Position numbers and translations under genes: made by a program. A model generated the notes under the pieces. The model was not told the DNA's origin. It saw only the letters and a list, made by a program, of their open reading frames with translations, and ran no database searches. 64,000 nt of DNA from Acestrorhynchus altus (lineage: Eukaryota; Chordata; Actinopteri; Characiformes; Acestrorhynchidae): the NCBI GenBank assembly GCA_034509495.1, contig CM067503.1, forward strand, positions 16,151,558 to 16,215,557, read 5' to 3'. Below, piece by piece: positions 24,240-36,714 of this stretch (positions are counted from its first letter, which is position 1; each line of letters begins with the position of its first letter).

Positions 24240-24335
24240 TAAAAGTAAGCCAATGTTAGCTTAGCTTACCCGGACGGCAGAGGACTAGTAGTTAGCTAAG
24301 AGCAGTTTGTAGTTCAGCGCACGCGTCTGCGTCAG
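24240..24335 (+). promoter_or_regulatory. Candidate non-coding first exon or promoter
   Basis: A local CpG cluster (ACCCGGACGGCAG, then CAGCGCACGCGTCTGCGTCAG) stands out in CpG-poor surroundings and ends in a strong plus-strand donor, CAG/GTGAGC, at 24335/24336. It lies upstream of and on the same strand as the kinase exon at 56231. NEK7-type genes have a 5' untranslated exon far from the first coding exon, so this is a possible nek7 exon 1, but no other evidence links them. Confidence 0.25.
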
Positions 24336-24741
24336 GTGAGCACCAGCATGTTTAATCATTAATAATAACATTAATATAGTTATTATATAGAACAGCGAAA
24401 AAGTCTTTTATGCACTTAACGTTCCAGACCAGAGCATTCTTATATCTTCTAGGACGGTCACGTTTCTGTTTTTGACTTATTGTACAATAAATGGACATGG
24501 CCTCAATATTGTTTATCTCACCTTCATATTATTCATTATGTTTGATTTGTCTAATTAAATGTGCAGGACAAGGGGCCACCAGGACCGGGTTTGTAAAAAG
24601 CATTTGATAAAGAACCACCTGCGAGAGTTTTTAACAAATCAAAAAAAAAAACAATGAGTTATTGGGGTTGTCACTGTTTTATACATAATTGCTTTCAGTG
24701 ACAAAAAAATTAAACCATCTTTTTGCCAAGCTGTGCAGGTT

Positions 24742-24776
<35 letters not shown>

Positions 24777-26345
24777 AATGTCACTTTATGTAATGAATAT
24801 ACAGTACCAGTGAAAAGTTTGGACACACTTACTCTCTTCAACCATGAAAGGAAAATAATGTTCCTGTCCAGTCCTGTAAAAATCAGATAGAAATGTTTAA
24901 CATAATGCAGTTAATTTGAACAGTAAACATACAGTGATTGGTTTGTTACTCTAACTCATACAAACAATAATAAGAAAAACACTAATACTATGTGTATTAA
25001 TTACTTATGTGATCATTCTATACTGCCTCCCCCATCTTTACAAATGCAATGTAGGGAGAAGATGTCAACAGAAAAACATAAAGGGGACAAGTATGATGGT
25101 TGGCGAGAGAGGGGGTAGGGGAAGAGTGAGAAATGCTTTCAACACCACGTTTAGTTATCAAAGGGCAGCTGTCTGTGTCTGATGGAGGCAGAGGAGCTTT
25201 TGGACGAGGTCAGGAAAACACAGCGGAGTGACATTGCTCTTTGAAAACGACAGAGCTCATGATGACTGACAGTGAGGAAGACTGAGAAAAAAGGCAGAGG
25301 CAAAGAGCAAGTGAGAGATATACTTCTTAGAGTTACATTTTTAAACATCTGATTTAATGCCCACATAGCTGACATTTTTCTTCTTTATAGTGGAAATATG
25401 AATGAAGTCCTATTTACTAACATTACCTCTTTGTGTCTACACACACACTTAGAATGTATGAACTTAAAATGAAGTTGTGGAATCACTTATGGAGTTAAGT
25501 GCCTTGATCACAGGCACTTCAGCCATGTCACGCGAGTTCAGAGAATCAAAACAGAATTTTCCAGTTACAAGGCTTGTTTCCAAGCAACCTAGGGTCTAGA
25601 AAATAGACTTAAATTTAAAAGAGCAGATTTCAATAAAATGGAAGAAAATAGAAATAAGGCTAAATCTAAGAGGAGGTAAAATGTTAAAGGCACTTTAATA
25701 TTTTATTCAATTTAAAATGAAAACACTCTGTGAAGGCAAAAAGTGGCTGACCAAGAGAAAACCAAAGGATTATAGAGACTACTAAACAGGGCAAAAAACA
25801 GTCAACAAATGCAAACACAGATAAAGAATCAACATCACAAACACAAGACCATCAAAGAGACAGAATCAATATAGGATCTATATGTACACAGAAAAAAATA
25901 GTTGAGAAACATTTACTGGGAATGCTGGACAAGGGAGGAGAATGAAGGTGTAAGTAATTAATAATACAATAATGAAACACAGAGGGCTGGGAGTATTTGT
26001 TATCTAGCCCAATGTGTAACTTGAGCCCAAAGTTAATAGTGGACAGACTCTGGACTCAAGGCTATTCTGAGAGATTCTGAGAGTCTTTTGAAATCCCCCT
26101 TGAAAATCAATGAAAATAAAGCATATAGACAAGAAGAGAGTAATCAGAACTAAACACCAAAGACAAAACTATATACTAAGTAAGTAATTACTTAATGACG
26201 TATTTTCATTTTTTGATACTTTTACTTCTGTTTCATTGCATTTACTTCACTGGTTCCTTAAGCATGCTCCATTACTACTACTGAAGTAAGAGAAAAATGA
26301 ATTACCTGAAGGAATTTACAAATTAAAGCAAGCCAGTCACAATAA
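24336..26345. other. Intergenic, with an (AC)n microsatellite
   Basis: Contains an AC dinucleotide run at 24744-24774. The segment 26170-26300 carries ACTTTTACTTCTG-like sequence related to the inverted-repeat element that follows. No gene is recognised. Confidence 0.5.
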
Positions 26346-26577
26346 CAGAAGTGGGTAGAACTAAACTAAACTAAAAACTACTTTAACATTAAAAAGTTAC
26401 TTGAGTAGAATACTTGAGTAGAAGTAAAATTACTTAAATTATTACTCAAGTAAAAGTAAAAACTGAAGTAAAAACTCACTACTCAAGTAGTGAGTTCCTC
26501 TATTAGATCTCATTCAATAAAATAGAACTGCAGAAATTCCTGCACCAGATTTCCTGGTTTAGGATTACCCACCTCTA
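26346..26577. mobile_element. hAT-like MITE, 232 bp
   Basis: The left end CAGAAGTGGGTA and the right end TACCCACCTCTA are near-perfect inverted repeats of the hAT-type CAGAGGTGGGTA terminus. The body is built from ACTTGAGTAGAAGTAAAATT-type sequence, common in fish small hAT-like elements. A second truncated relative lies at about 26750-26815 (AAAGTTACTTAAGTACATG). No transposase is encoded. Confidence 0.7.
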
Positions 26578-28521
26578 CCCTGGATAAAGCTCAGAAATCA
26601 TGGCTTTTTATTTATAATTATTTCAAATGTAACAAGAGGAACACAGATGTATATAATGAAGGTAAAGTACATTTTTACCTTACAAATATTCTCAAACAAG
26701 AGCAAAAATATCCTCCTTTAAAACAATTCTTAACATTTAAATTTGTTCATAAAAGTTACTTAAGTACATGTAATGGAGTACAGCTACTCTGTTACTCTGT
26801 TACTCCCCTCTCCAACTCACTGGCCAGCAGAGACATCTGTAGGCTTATGTATGGGGATTTGAGCAGTTGTCCTCCTATAGTGAAATTGACTAAGGCAGTC
26901 CTAGTGAATGAGTGGGATAATGGGCTTTACAAACTTTGGAAGGAAATTGGGTAAAAATGTGAAAGAAATACTAATTCCAGGCAGACGTACACACTACTGC
27001 TGCTGATATTCTGAACTTGATATTTTTAAACTTTAGTCTATTAAACTCTTCACTGCCCTAGCCAAATCCATATTTAATGCAGTAGTTGATGTTTTTATAT
27101 GATATTCAAGCAATATATATAAGAGAGAAAGTGCTTAGATGAAGTCCTTGGAATAAAAAAAAAATGGTCTTCCAGCCAAATTCCATGCTTACTCATATAT
27201 TACTTTCCTGTTGTTTAGGACATTAGTTGGTGGTAGTGTAGTGTATGTGTGAGAAACTTGCCTCCTACCCACTTCTGGCTCTCAGATTCTTCTGGCTTTC
27301 AGGTTCTACTACAGGCTAACCTTCTCAGGTGCTTCTCAAGGAAAAAGTCTTTCCCTGGATCAATACTCTTGTTGTGTCACAGTTAGTTGCTTTCATGGAT
27401 AAACATTGTAACTGGCAGTCAAAGCTAAAGTGGTCTACAGAAGTTGGAATCCAGTGTAAAGTAATCCACACACTGTCCCCTTGTCCTGGGGACTAGTTTA
27501 GTAAGACAAAGGAAAAGCAAACCCTGACAGAATACAGATGTGCTGGCGGTGCACAATAGGCAGTTCTCTGATAAACTGGGATTCCAGCATTCTGTGAAGG
27601 ACTAGTTCTCATGGGTCTCCTCCTTGTCAATGAATATAATTGCACCATTGTCAAGTTAATCCACTGGAGTCCATGATCCTGCTGGTAGGATAAAGCCACA
27701 GGGAGTTCTCCACTTTTATTGGTACACTAGTAACATATATGTGCAGATTGTTCCCTCCAACCATATTGATTCCATAGCAGCAATTGGATGTCGTGCAATG
27801 GGGGCACATCTGAGGTACTTAGAAAAGGTGACTTGGACACTGTCCACTCAATCACTTTTGGATAGGTCACAGCACCATGGGGTCATAAATCTTAGCGGTC
27901 AAAAACACAATCCCCATAAACACGAGGAAAGATTCCTTTGATGAACGACTACAGCAACAACCCCTCTGAAGTGCTATAGAATTGACATTGCTGCCATAAG
28001 TGAGAGTGCAGCCTAAGAAGGTGAATGATCACCTAAGGAAGACGATCAATGATTTATCACTTGGTAAGTGTATTGTTGAACTGTGCCCTTATGCCCATTC
28101 TTGTGGAAACATACATATATGGAGGACTTGTCTGTGCCCTATTGGCTGAAATGCACTTGGTGCCTATGAAGGAGGTCAATGAGTACCTTGCCCGGGAAAT
28201 GATGGGCTAAACACTCTCTGCTCAGAACTTTCTGGATGGATCACAGCTCATACAAGGCACACTTACAGGTTAAAAATGTATCAGAAAATAATATGCAATA
28301 ATGTAATGAATCCTTCTCTGAGTGACCAGAAACAAGAACCGCTCTAGCAGTGGATCAGAATTGCATTCATAAAAATTAAAAATAATCTCAGGTTATATCA
28401 ATACATGCAAATTGATGTGTGTAAATATTCCATCATATCCAGTGGAAAAGGAGCTTTTGACATGGAAAAACTCAAGCTGACATTTAGTGTTCATTGTTTT
28501 ATTTAATGGCAAACCTTATAC
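26578..28521. other. Intergenic, nothing recognised
   Basis: Apart from the MITE relative near 26750-26815, nothing can be named. The stretch 27430-28260 has several overlapping short ORFs on both strands and could be an old unclassified repeat. Confidence 0.4.
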
Positions 28522-28697
28522 CAGGGGTGGACTGGCAACCTAATTCAGTCCTGGAATTTTTAAAGGCAAAAACGTTTAATCAACTTTTGAGGGTCCCTTT
28601 ACATTGATTTGACTGACCCTTCATTGTTTCAGTGATCCACACCCATAGTGGCCCACTGGGAATTTTCCCACTTCTCCCAATGGCCAGTCCATCCCTG
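28522..28697. mobile_element. hAT-like MITE, 176 bp
   Basis: CAGGGGTGGACTGGC at the left end pairs with GCCAGTCCATCCCTG at the right end, with one mismatch in 15. The CAGGGG terminus is typical of hAT-type elements. A target-site duplication is not clear. The interior is non-coding. Confidence 0.75.
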
Positions 28698-31194
28698 CTT
28701 CACGTACGTGTCATATATGCTGAGATTCCTTATCTCAACCAAACTAGTCAAATTTTACAGATAGCCTGTACTTACATTACATCATTCCACTTCACCATAT
28801 AAAAAAGTACTATAGGTTTGGATCTGCTAAGCAATTAAGGTATCTAGCACAGCATATGGAAGTATGCATCAACCAGACCAATTCCACTGTGCTAGCAAGC
28901 TTGTTATTTTTTTTTTTTAAGTCTGTGTTGCCATAAAACACTGCTACAGTCAAACGATAGAGCAAATAGCCACACAGCAAGTAACATTAGTTATGGTGTT
29001 GGTTGCTGAAAAGTGAACCATTTGGGATTAGACATTACAAACATTGGCATTGGGATAAACAAGACTGACATAGTGGTTCTGAGATATAACAAAAGTAAGT
29101 TAACTTTTATCACCTCTCAACTCACCATGCCTTTTAGTGTAGGGGCACCTCTCATTGGCAAGTCAAACAGGTTCCCATATTTCATCCACTTGGGAGTAAC
29201 CCCTAGTTCCCCTCGATTCCTAAAAAAAATGTAAACCTCTTGGAATTTTCTCCAATCGATTGTAAGACATGTAAGCATGTCTTTCTCAGTGTTTGTTCCT
29301 CAGATCCTCTACTTTTTTGGATGTCTGCCTCTGACAAAGCATGGAGTTCAACACGTAGCATCTGCCAGATATAGTTTCTTGTTCAGAGATGAGCTGAAAA
29401 CTTTCAAAACCTTCTCAAATGAGCTGCCATAGTACACCAGTCAGTCCTGAAGGAACTTCCAAGCTTTCCAACAATTCACAAGGTGCTCTCTGTCTGCAGT
29501 CATCTGTTTGACGTCCAAGAAGACCCATGTTTCTGACAGCGCCCCTGCAGAGATCCTGAGGAAAGGTGGCTACTTTTACACTGGAAATTCATTCATTCTA
29601 CAGCTTCCGTCGCATCCTCTTCAGTTTGGTTTTGCTTTTAAGACAAACATTGAGGAGAACAAGTGCAAGAGTGCACCCCTGAATAACACCAATACAAACT
29701 GTAAAAAGCCCCAGGCACAGTTTCATGATGTTATAATGTCTAACTGCAGGTTCCTGAGGCATTCTGAGTTCCTTCTCAAGGTTAGGCATGTGTTGGGTTG
29801 GGACACTCACTTGCATCTGTCCTAACATATTAGAATCTGCAACCAAATTGGTTTTGTAGGTTTTGTATTATTGAAAATCTTGATTCTAAATGTTTTAATC
29901 GTTATTTCAAGCCTTGGAATGTGTACAACCAGCACTGGAGTTTAAGAATAGTTGTAAACTCAGAGGCAAACCATGACTATTAGAGCTAGGCTTTCAGATC
30001 GGGCTGTAACTGTAAAACAAATCTTTCAAAAATGAGAACTGCAGCCAATGTCAACATTTAACTAATGCCCAATGTCTAATGCAAAACATGTATCTCTGAA
30101 TGTCAACTTTACAGAAGAGGGCAAAATGAATCTTAAATTTGAATGGAAGCTAATATAAAATAAGAGTAATTAACAGAACATTTATTTGTACCGATATTTG
30201 TACCACATTGTCAAACAAATAGTACATTTGTGGATTTGGGCCACTCAAACGGTATCTACTGTGTGAAAATAGCCCTATAGAGACATTTTTCCCTCACAAT
30301 TCAAAATGGAATTGCACTGAAAATCAAGATGTGACTGTTCACTTTCTAATTACTCTGGAAGCAAATGTAATGTGGTGTAAAACCTTCTGTTAGGTCTTGA
30401 AAGCCTAACTCACTGGAGAGCTGGCTCGGCTGTAAGAGTATTACAGCAATACCTGAAGAGTTTAAATACAAAGTCACACGATGATTTAAAAAAAAACGAT
30501 TGAGATGTTTTTAAATTATTAGAAATTATAAAACAAAAGAGTAAAAGAGTTTGCTCATTATTATTTAACAAATCACAGGGATCCCAGACTTCCTCACTAG
30601 ATGCTTGGATCTCGCACAATGTTGTACATTTTATATATTTATCTTTAATTCTAATAATTTATTACAAAATATTGAAACAATACTGTATGTGTACTATATG
30701 TGAGTCCTAATGGTTATGAAGCCTGTTCAAAAAGCATGATGGTACCATAATCCTTCTTTAGATTAAGCTTTGCATACACTAGACAACTTTTAAAATCACA
30801 TACTTTTTATGATGAATGAAAAAATATTGCACACTGAATAACAAGGGATCACACACACTACACAACTTCAGCCTGCTGATGAACCAAGAACAGACATTTC
30901 CCAAAATGCAGTTAGGCTAAGAACAGGCCAGACCAACAGGAAAATTGCTGGTATTCCTGCAGCATGTCCCACAGTGCAATATGTGTCCCCCCACTCATAC
31001 ACTTATGCTGCTCTCAGTGTGGTTTGAGTCTCTTTGTGGATCTGTAGATGGGTCACTTTATTTACCAAAACCATAGTGTGTGTTATGACAAGTGTGCTGC
31101 TGACACACAGCCTGTCACTCATTACCTTCACTCACACAGAGTAAGACAGCAGTCTTCATTTCTGGCAGAGGTGCTTTTTGTCCTGTCATGTCTG

Positions 31195-31198
<4 letters not shown>
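28698..31198. other. Intergenic, possible RT fragment near 29.7 kb
   Basis: On the minus strand around 29598-29700 the string GVIQGCTLALVL recalls the LINE motif GVRQGC-LAPTLF, so a reverse transcriptase scrap is possible, but no flanking motif was found. The rest shows no recognised gene or array. Confidence 0.35.

Positions 31199-31238
<40 letters not shown>
31199..31238. repeat. (GT)n microsatellite
   Basis: GT run, followed to about 31650 by a strongly pyrimidine-rich (CTCT-type) stretch that produces a spurious 205-codon serine/leucine ORF. Confidence 0.97.
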
Positions 31239-31239
<1 letters not shown>

Positions 31240-31817
31240 TGTGTTTAAAGTTTCATGTTCCACCACTTTCTCGTTTCTTCATCTTTTCAGCACTCAGAAC
31301 AGATCCATCAAACACTGCCCGCCAGGTGCAGACCTGTGTGATCTCATTAAAACGGGTGTGAATGCACACTCTCTCGCTTGCTCTGTCCGTCTCTCAATTT
31401 CTCTGTCTGTTTGTCTGTCTGTGTGTCTCTCTCTCATGCACACACTCACTGTTCTCTTTCCTTCTCATTCATGGAGTTCCCTCTCTTTCTTTCATTTAGA
31501 CTATTTTTTATTCATTTTTCTCACATTGCTTTTCTTGATTTTTTGCTTTTCTATATCTCACACTCATTCTCTTTTTCACTTTCTGCATTTGTTCTTTATT
31601 ATTGTTTCTCTTTCTCACTCTCATTCTTTCATAGCCATCACATTCATGTGGGTTTTATGTGGGCTTCCCAAATGTGCTCCATCGCTTCACTGCCCAACTG
31701 AGTCTAAAATGGGTCCCATCTACCCTACCCACATGACCCGCACTTGGACATCTTATCTGGGCTGTTACTCTCCAATTTCTCCTCCTTTCAAATAAACCTT
31801 CTGCATGTATGCATTTG

Positions 31818-31818
<1 letters not shown>

Positions 31819-31889
<71 letters not shown>
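31819..31889. repeat. (CA)n microsatellite
   Basis: Long uninterrupted CA run after a GCACGC start. Confidence 0.98.
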
Positions 31890-31893
<4 letters not shown>

Positions 31894-31941
31894 AAAAACA
31901 CAGCCAATCAGTGTATGATGACTTATTCATCAGCTTGTGTT

Positions 31942-31944
<3 letters not shown>

Positions 31945-31985
<41 letters not shown>
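31945..31985. repeat. (GA)n microsatellite
   Basis: Pure GA run 55 bases after the CA array. Confidence 0.97.
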
Positions 31986-31990
<5 letters not shown>

Positions 31991-32142
31991 AACAGGGAGA
32001 TTTGCTCTGAATAAAACATCTGAATGAAAGAGGGCAGGCGGATGGAGGGAACAAAAGAGGAGCTTCTACTCAACTCAGCTGCATTTACACGATGCTGTGA
32101 TGCCACGGCCATATCACAGCAGACTGCAGCTTTGATTTGCAC

Positions 32143-32151
32143 TGTGTGTGT

Positions 32152-32199
<48 letters not shown>
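32143..32199. repeat. (GT)n microsatellite
   Basis: GT run with one TA interruption near its left end. Confidence 0.97.
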
Positions 32200-32203
<4 letters not shown>

Positions 32204-32325
32204 AGGTATGTTTATACACCCATTTGCTCTAAACACAGCATGTGAGTGTGTTTCAGGCTTTGATACATAAAAAAGCAATTTGTGTATATGAGAGAAAGTC
32301 ATGTGCCTAACAAGGACTCCCTGCA

Positions 32326-32349
32326 TATGAGTCTCTCTCTCACTCTCTC

Positions 32350-32423
<74 letters not shown>

Positions 32424-32432
32424 CGTGTCTGT
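32326..32432. repeat. Compound (CT)n(GT)n microsatellite
   Basis: An impure CT run passes into a long GT run (about 32356-32420) that decays through GTGCGTGC. It is the last of five microsatellite features within 1.25 kb. Confidence 0.97.
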
Positions 32433-33314
32433 GTGTTTCTTTGAAGCTAATTCTTGTAGAGAGCAGAAACAAAGTTGTATTTCCTTTTGTACTGAGTCCA
32501 AAATTGGCCATTAAACATGAATCCAGACAAAATCTACTGCTTTGATTGTGTTCTAACTGTGCTGTGTGCCTTCATCTCACTGCAAATGTGCCTTCACATA
32601 TGCTTTTGTGCCATAGGTGAGTCATTAGCTGCTGTTAAATGGTCACAGAAAAAAATGGATGAGACTATGGTTTGCATCAGGATTCCTTGAACAATGTGCA
32701 ATGTGACTATACCTGTAGAGCGTTTTAGAGTTGTTGGAAACAACAACTCTTGGGCTGATATTTCAAGGACCTGACCATGTTTACACTTGAAAATTATGTA
32801 GCTGACAGTGGACCAGTTCTTCCACAGACTCATATGCATCTACACCCTTCTACCCTCCACCCATCTACACCACAAAGACCTTCAGAGAGCTCTTTGGAAC
32901 TGGCCATGGTGACACCACTCAGAACAATCAAGAGCAAACCAACTTAATTTCTGAGGTTTAAGAACACTTCCTCCAAAATCTTCTCTTACCATGTTGTAAT
33001 GATCTGCTGATGCACTGCACCTATTTCTAATTTTAGACATTTTAAGTAGTGACATGCTTATTCCTTGAACTACTATTTTACTATTGTTTGTTTAGTTATA
33101 TGACCTCTATCTTTCAATATTTTTCTAATGTAAAACTGTTACATGGCCGGTGTGTCCACGAGCCTTTAACCTTCAATTGTTCCCTGGGCATTAAGGTCAC
33201 TGGCCATGGCTCAGGGTGTATGTTCTCACTGCCCTATCCACTAATGTGTCTTCACTGCCGCATGGTTTATGTGCAATGGTTGTAAATGTCAGTGTATTAA
33301 TGTTAGAAATAGTG
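32433..33314. other. Intergenic, nothing recognised
   Basis: Mixed-composition sequence with no supported gene, RNA or array. Confidence 0.5.
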
Positions 33315-33560
33315 TTGGAAAGTTCTACCCTTAAAAATGTTTTGGGGTTATGCTTGAAATAGAGAGTTTAGCTAAATGTTTAGAGAGTTGAAAAGGGTTT
33401 TGGAAAATTTGGAAATTTGTGGGGAAAAGTTTGATTTGAAGAGTTTAGGTTGTTCGAAAGGGTTTACAGTGTTGTTGGAAAAGTGCTGAAACAAGTGGCA
33501 ACATTGGAAATAAAGGAGTTTATGTTTTTTAATGTTTATTGGGTTGTTCTTGGAAAAGTT
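33315..33560 (+). repeat. C-poor degenerate tandem repeat, block 1
   Basis: Loose repetitions of GGAAAAGTTTGGAGAGTT-type units of about 15-25 bases, nearly lacking C on the plus strand. Variants include GAGAGTTGAAAAGGGTTTTGG and TGTTGTTGGAAAAGTGCTG. It clearly belongs with block 2 at 34840-35260. The segment 33561-34339 between this block and the next candidate element holds no recognised gene. Confidence 0.6.
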
Positions 33561-34339
33561 AACAACATCTGCTTGGAAATCTTAGTAAATGATTGTGGGA
33601 AATGATTTTCAAATGTTTGTGTGATTTAAATCTTATGATGATTAAAAGATTCAGAGTTAATGTAAAATGTTTAGAGAAAAAAAATCTGATAAGATCTGAT
33701 TATCACTTTTAGACTAAAAGTGTTTTGAGTCATCATGTTGGCTCCTCTGATGTAATCTAGTCTACAGTAATGTGTAAAGTGTAGCTGCACAAGAATGCAT
33801 AAGAATCGATGTTATGGTAGTTTTACATGTTGTGCTACTTCAGTGCTACTGTACTATTTTTATTTATTTATTACTATTTACTACTATTCTATTACTAGAA
33901 AATGAGTTTACACTGGAAAGTATTATAACAATATTCCAATGTGAATTATAATTTGTTAACCATCTTTTTTTTGATCGTTTAAACCTAATAAGGAATAAAG
34001 GAGTTTCTGGTGTGAATTTTTTATTTACAGAAGTAAGAAAGAACAATTAAAAAAACAATCAGAAAATAAGAAAGAAAAATCTAACACAATTTAGGGGTTT
34101 CAACTCTTTTCGTTTGAAACACTATACAACTATACAACAATAGGCTTATGTGCATATCATGAAGATGCATGATTCTCAACTAGGGGTCCAAATTCCAGAA
34201 TGGCACAACAAACCACTTACATCCAATTATATTCTGAAAGGGGCAGTCCAAAATAAGAGTGGACTGGGCCTCGGGCGTCAGAGAAATACCATCCATGAAC
34301 ATCAGAGAAGTGGCGAGTGTGTAGCACATCTCTTGCACA

Positions 34340-34560
34340 GAAAGCTGTCATAAAGCAGTGCTGCCTCTCACATCTATTATGAATGAACGCTTAATAATGC
34401 ATCGGGAATTTTGTTTCGGAGAGGAAAAAAGTGAGGGAAAAAAGAGAGGCTCTATTAAATATGGAGATCTGGTAATAAGGGCTAGGTGTTGTGTTGCCAT
34501 GGAAACGGTGGGTTCAAGAAAGGATAAAATCTCTTTCATGTTTTTCTGTTGAGTGTGGGT
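34340..34560. promoter_or_regulatory. Candidate conserved element with RFX X-box
   Basis: This is high-complexity sequence between two simple-repeat domains. It contains GTTGCCATGGAAAC at 34493-34506, a near-palindromic match to the RFX X-box (GTTGCCATGGCAAC type), and homeodomain-like TTAATAATGC upstream. There is no convincing coding frame: overlapping ORFs on both strands are short. An RFX-bound enhancer or promoter is an inference from the motif. Confidence 0.4.
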
Positions 34561-34783
34561 GCTGGATGAGCTGTTTGACAGGTGTTAGTGCAAGGAGGCG
34601 AGAATGTAAAAGTCAGGGTGTGTTTAGGGGGGTGAGGGCTCTTAACCCGGTCATGGTGCTTTCAGACAATAGGAACAGGATGGTCTGAGATGCAACCAGA
34701 TCTGTGTATTATCTGTAGATTAATTACTGTTGTTTTACTAAAGATTTGATTAATTAATTCTGTGTCAAATATCAATAATTATG

Positions 34784-34803
34784 CATATATATATATATAT
34801 ATA
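34784..34803. repeat. Short (AT)n microsatellite
   Basis: Ten AT dinucleotides. Confidence 0.9.
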
Positions 34804-34839
34804 AAAATGTTCCATTCCCAAAAACTAATGTATAATTAT

Positions 34840-35260
34840 ACTAAACTGTTGTTGGAAAAGGTTTGGATAATTGAAAAAAAGGGTTTGGAGACTTAATGGA
34901 AAAGATTTGGAGAGTAAACAAAAAAAATTGTAGTGTTGTTGGAAAATGCACAAAAAAATTTGGGAAAAAGTGTTTTGAGAAAAGCTTTGAAGAGTTCTTA
35001 GAAATTGTATATGTGAATTATTGGAAAAGATTCAGATAGTTGCAAGAAATGGTTTGAAGTATTGTTTGAAAATGTTGCAGAATGGTTAGAAATGGTTTGG
35101 GGAAAATTGTTAGAAAATATTATGAGAGTTTTGGGAAAAGATCTGAAAAGTTGATAAAATGCTTGGGAAAGTTTAAGAAAAGATTTGTAGAGTTTAAGAA
35201 AAAGTATGACGAGTTAAATAAATGTCTGTAGAGTTTAAGAAAAGGTGGGGAGATTTTTTA
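34840..35260 (+). repeat. C-poor degenerate tandem repeat, block 2
   Basis: More than fifteen diverged units on the theme TTGGAAAAGATTTGGAGAGT, spaced about 20-30 bases, with the plus strand almost free of C. It shares its units with block 1 (33315-33560). The strand bias gives long purine-rich runs. Confidence 0.65.
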
Positions 35261-35789
35261 TATAGTTGATATTCAGAAGAGGTTCAGATATACTTTGATG
35301 TTTATTAGGAAACCCCTTATGTAAGGATTTAGGCTGGTTACTTGCAAACAAATGGGTATTTTTATTGTTTCACAGGAACAATTTTGGTCTTATTTTATGG
35401 AGAATGCTTACTTTTTGTATTTTTTGTTCGGTTGTTTTCAAACAATGACATCATTCATAACGATCAATTGTGACAGAACTATTTCTCAACATAGATAAAA
35501 CTTACTCTTAGCATAACTTACACTGGCAATAGGTATTCTCTTCTAACAAAACCTTATGGAGTTTGACTTGTTTTTGTTTTTTTTCCAGAAAAGGAATCTA
35601 TGACAATGCATCTGTCATTCTTTCCCAGTCATACAATACAAGCTTTATTAAATTAGGTCTGAATTACTGAACTGGATCCAGGAAATATGGGTTATTCAGG
35701 GTAATGGGGTAAATGTATTGTCTGGCACCAAGATGTAGCAGCAGATTCTTTAAATCACGTCAGTTGTGAACTTTGGGTGTCCATGACCC
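35261..35789. other. Intergenic, nothing recognised
   Basis: AT-rich sequence without recognised feature. Confidence 0.5.
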
Positions 35790-36031
35790 TTTTACTTGCT
35801 CACTGATTGTACTTCATTGGACCACTTTTGCTTTGTACCGACCACTGCATACTGGAAACAGTCCACAAGGCATTCTGAACCAGTCTTCCGGTCATCACAA
35901 TTTGACCCATGTCAGAATGGCTCAGTTTTTCTTGCTTCCTGTAAATCAACTTCAAGAACTGTATATATATCACCCTGTGTCAGATTAGTTTTGGTTAATA
36001 TTAATTTAACGTTATGACTTATCAGTGTATA
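35790..36031 (+). mobile_element. Non-autonomous DNA element, 3' part
   Basis: The body (for example GTACCGACCACTGCATACTGG and CCGGTCATCACAATTTGACC) matches the segment near 50660-50750 in the same orientation. The right end reads AACGTTATGACTTATCAGTGTATA, a typical terminus of a widespread fish element whose left end (CATTCAGCCATAACATTAAA) is preserved in the other copy. It codes for nothing. The superfamily is not determined. Confidence 0.6.
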
Positions 36032-36714
36032 AGTAAGCTATATAGTCATTCAGTCTTCTGCAGCAAAGCGCTCCTGTAATCCATGCCTGTACTGAGCATG
36101 AATAAACACTAAGAAGAAGCAGGATCCAGGATTATAAAAAGGAGAACCCATCCTTCTCTGGGCTGCACCAGATAAGAGAGTTATAATAACAGTTATGTTA
36201 GAGATCAAACTGAGGGATTTGGATCATATTGTGGAAAGTGTACGAGATAAGCCAATGACAATTTGACTATTTTTTTTTTTTTTTGATCAACTTTATTAAT
36301 CTTTTATTAATGGCATGTGAGGTTTCTGTTTATGTAAAAGGTGAAGTCTTTGTACTTGCAACATCTCTTTGAAACATTTCTCATCATTTCATCAGGAAAG
36401 AGTAATTGAGAACATCACTCTCTGGCCAGAAGGCTATGTTGAGGCAGTGATAATCAGACAGATTGCAAAATAGCATCTTTTCATCCTTGTAGTTAGAAAA
36501 GCTGGCCAGTAATCACTCAAAAAGCAGGATTCACACAGAATGAGTGTTTAGAGTAGAGAGTTCAAAAACTAATAGTAATAATAAAAAGTAATAAAAGTAA
36601 TAATGTAGGAGGCCTAATTCTTAATAACACTATATAAACTAAATTATGATAATTGGTGGTGGCAGCTTAAACATTTTAACCCCATTATTGTTTTTGTAAA
36701 ATTATTCATTTAAA
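36032..36714. other. Intergenic, nothing recognised
   Basis: Contains a T run near 36270-36284 and AATAATAAAAGTAATAA simple sequence near 36570-36605. No gene. Confidence 0.5.

Noticed and set aside
29598..29846. Minus-strand ORF with GVIQGCTLALVL as a reverse transcriptase
   Set aside because: Only one short motif resembles a LINE; flanking conserved blocks are absent, so it was not called as an element.
31178..31795. 205-codon ORF, the longest in the window
   Set aside because: It is built from a GT array and pyrimidine-rich sequence, giving a low-complexity Cys/Val then Ser/Leu/Phe peptide with no domain.
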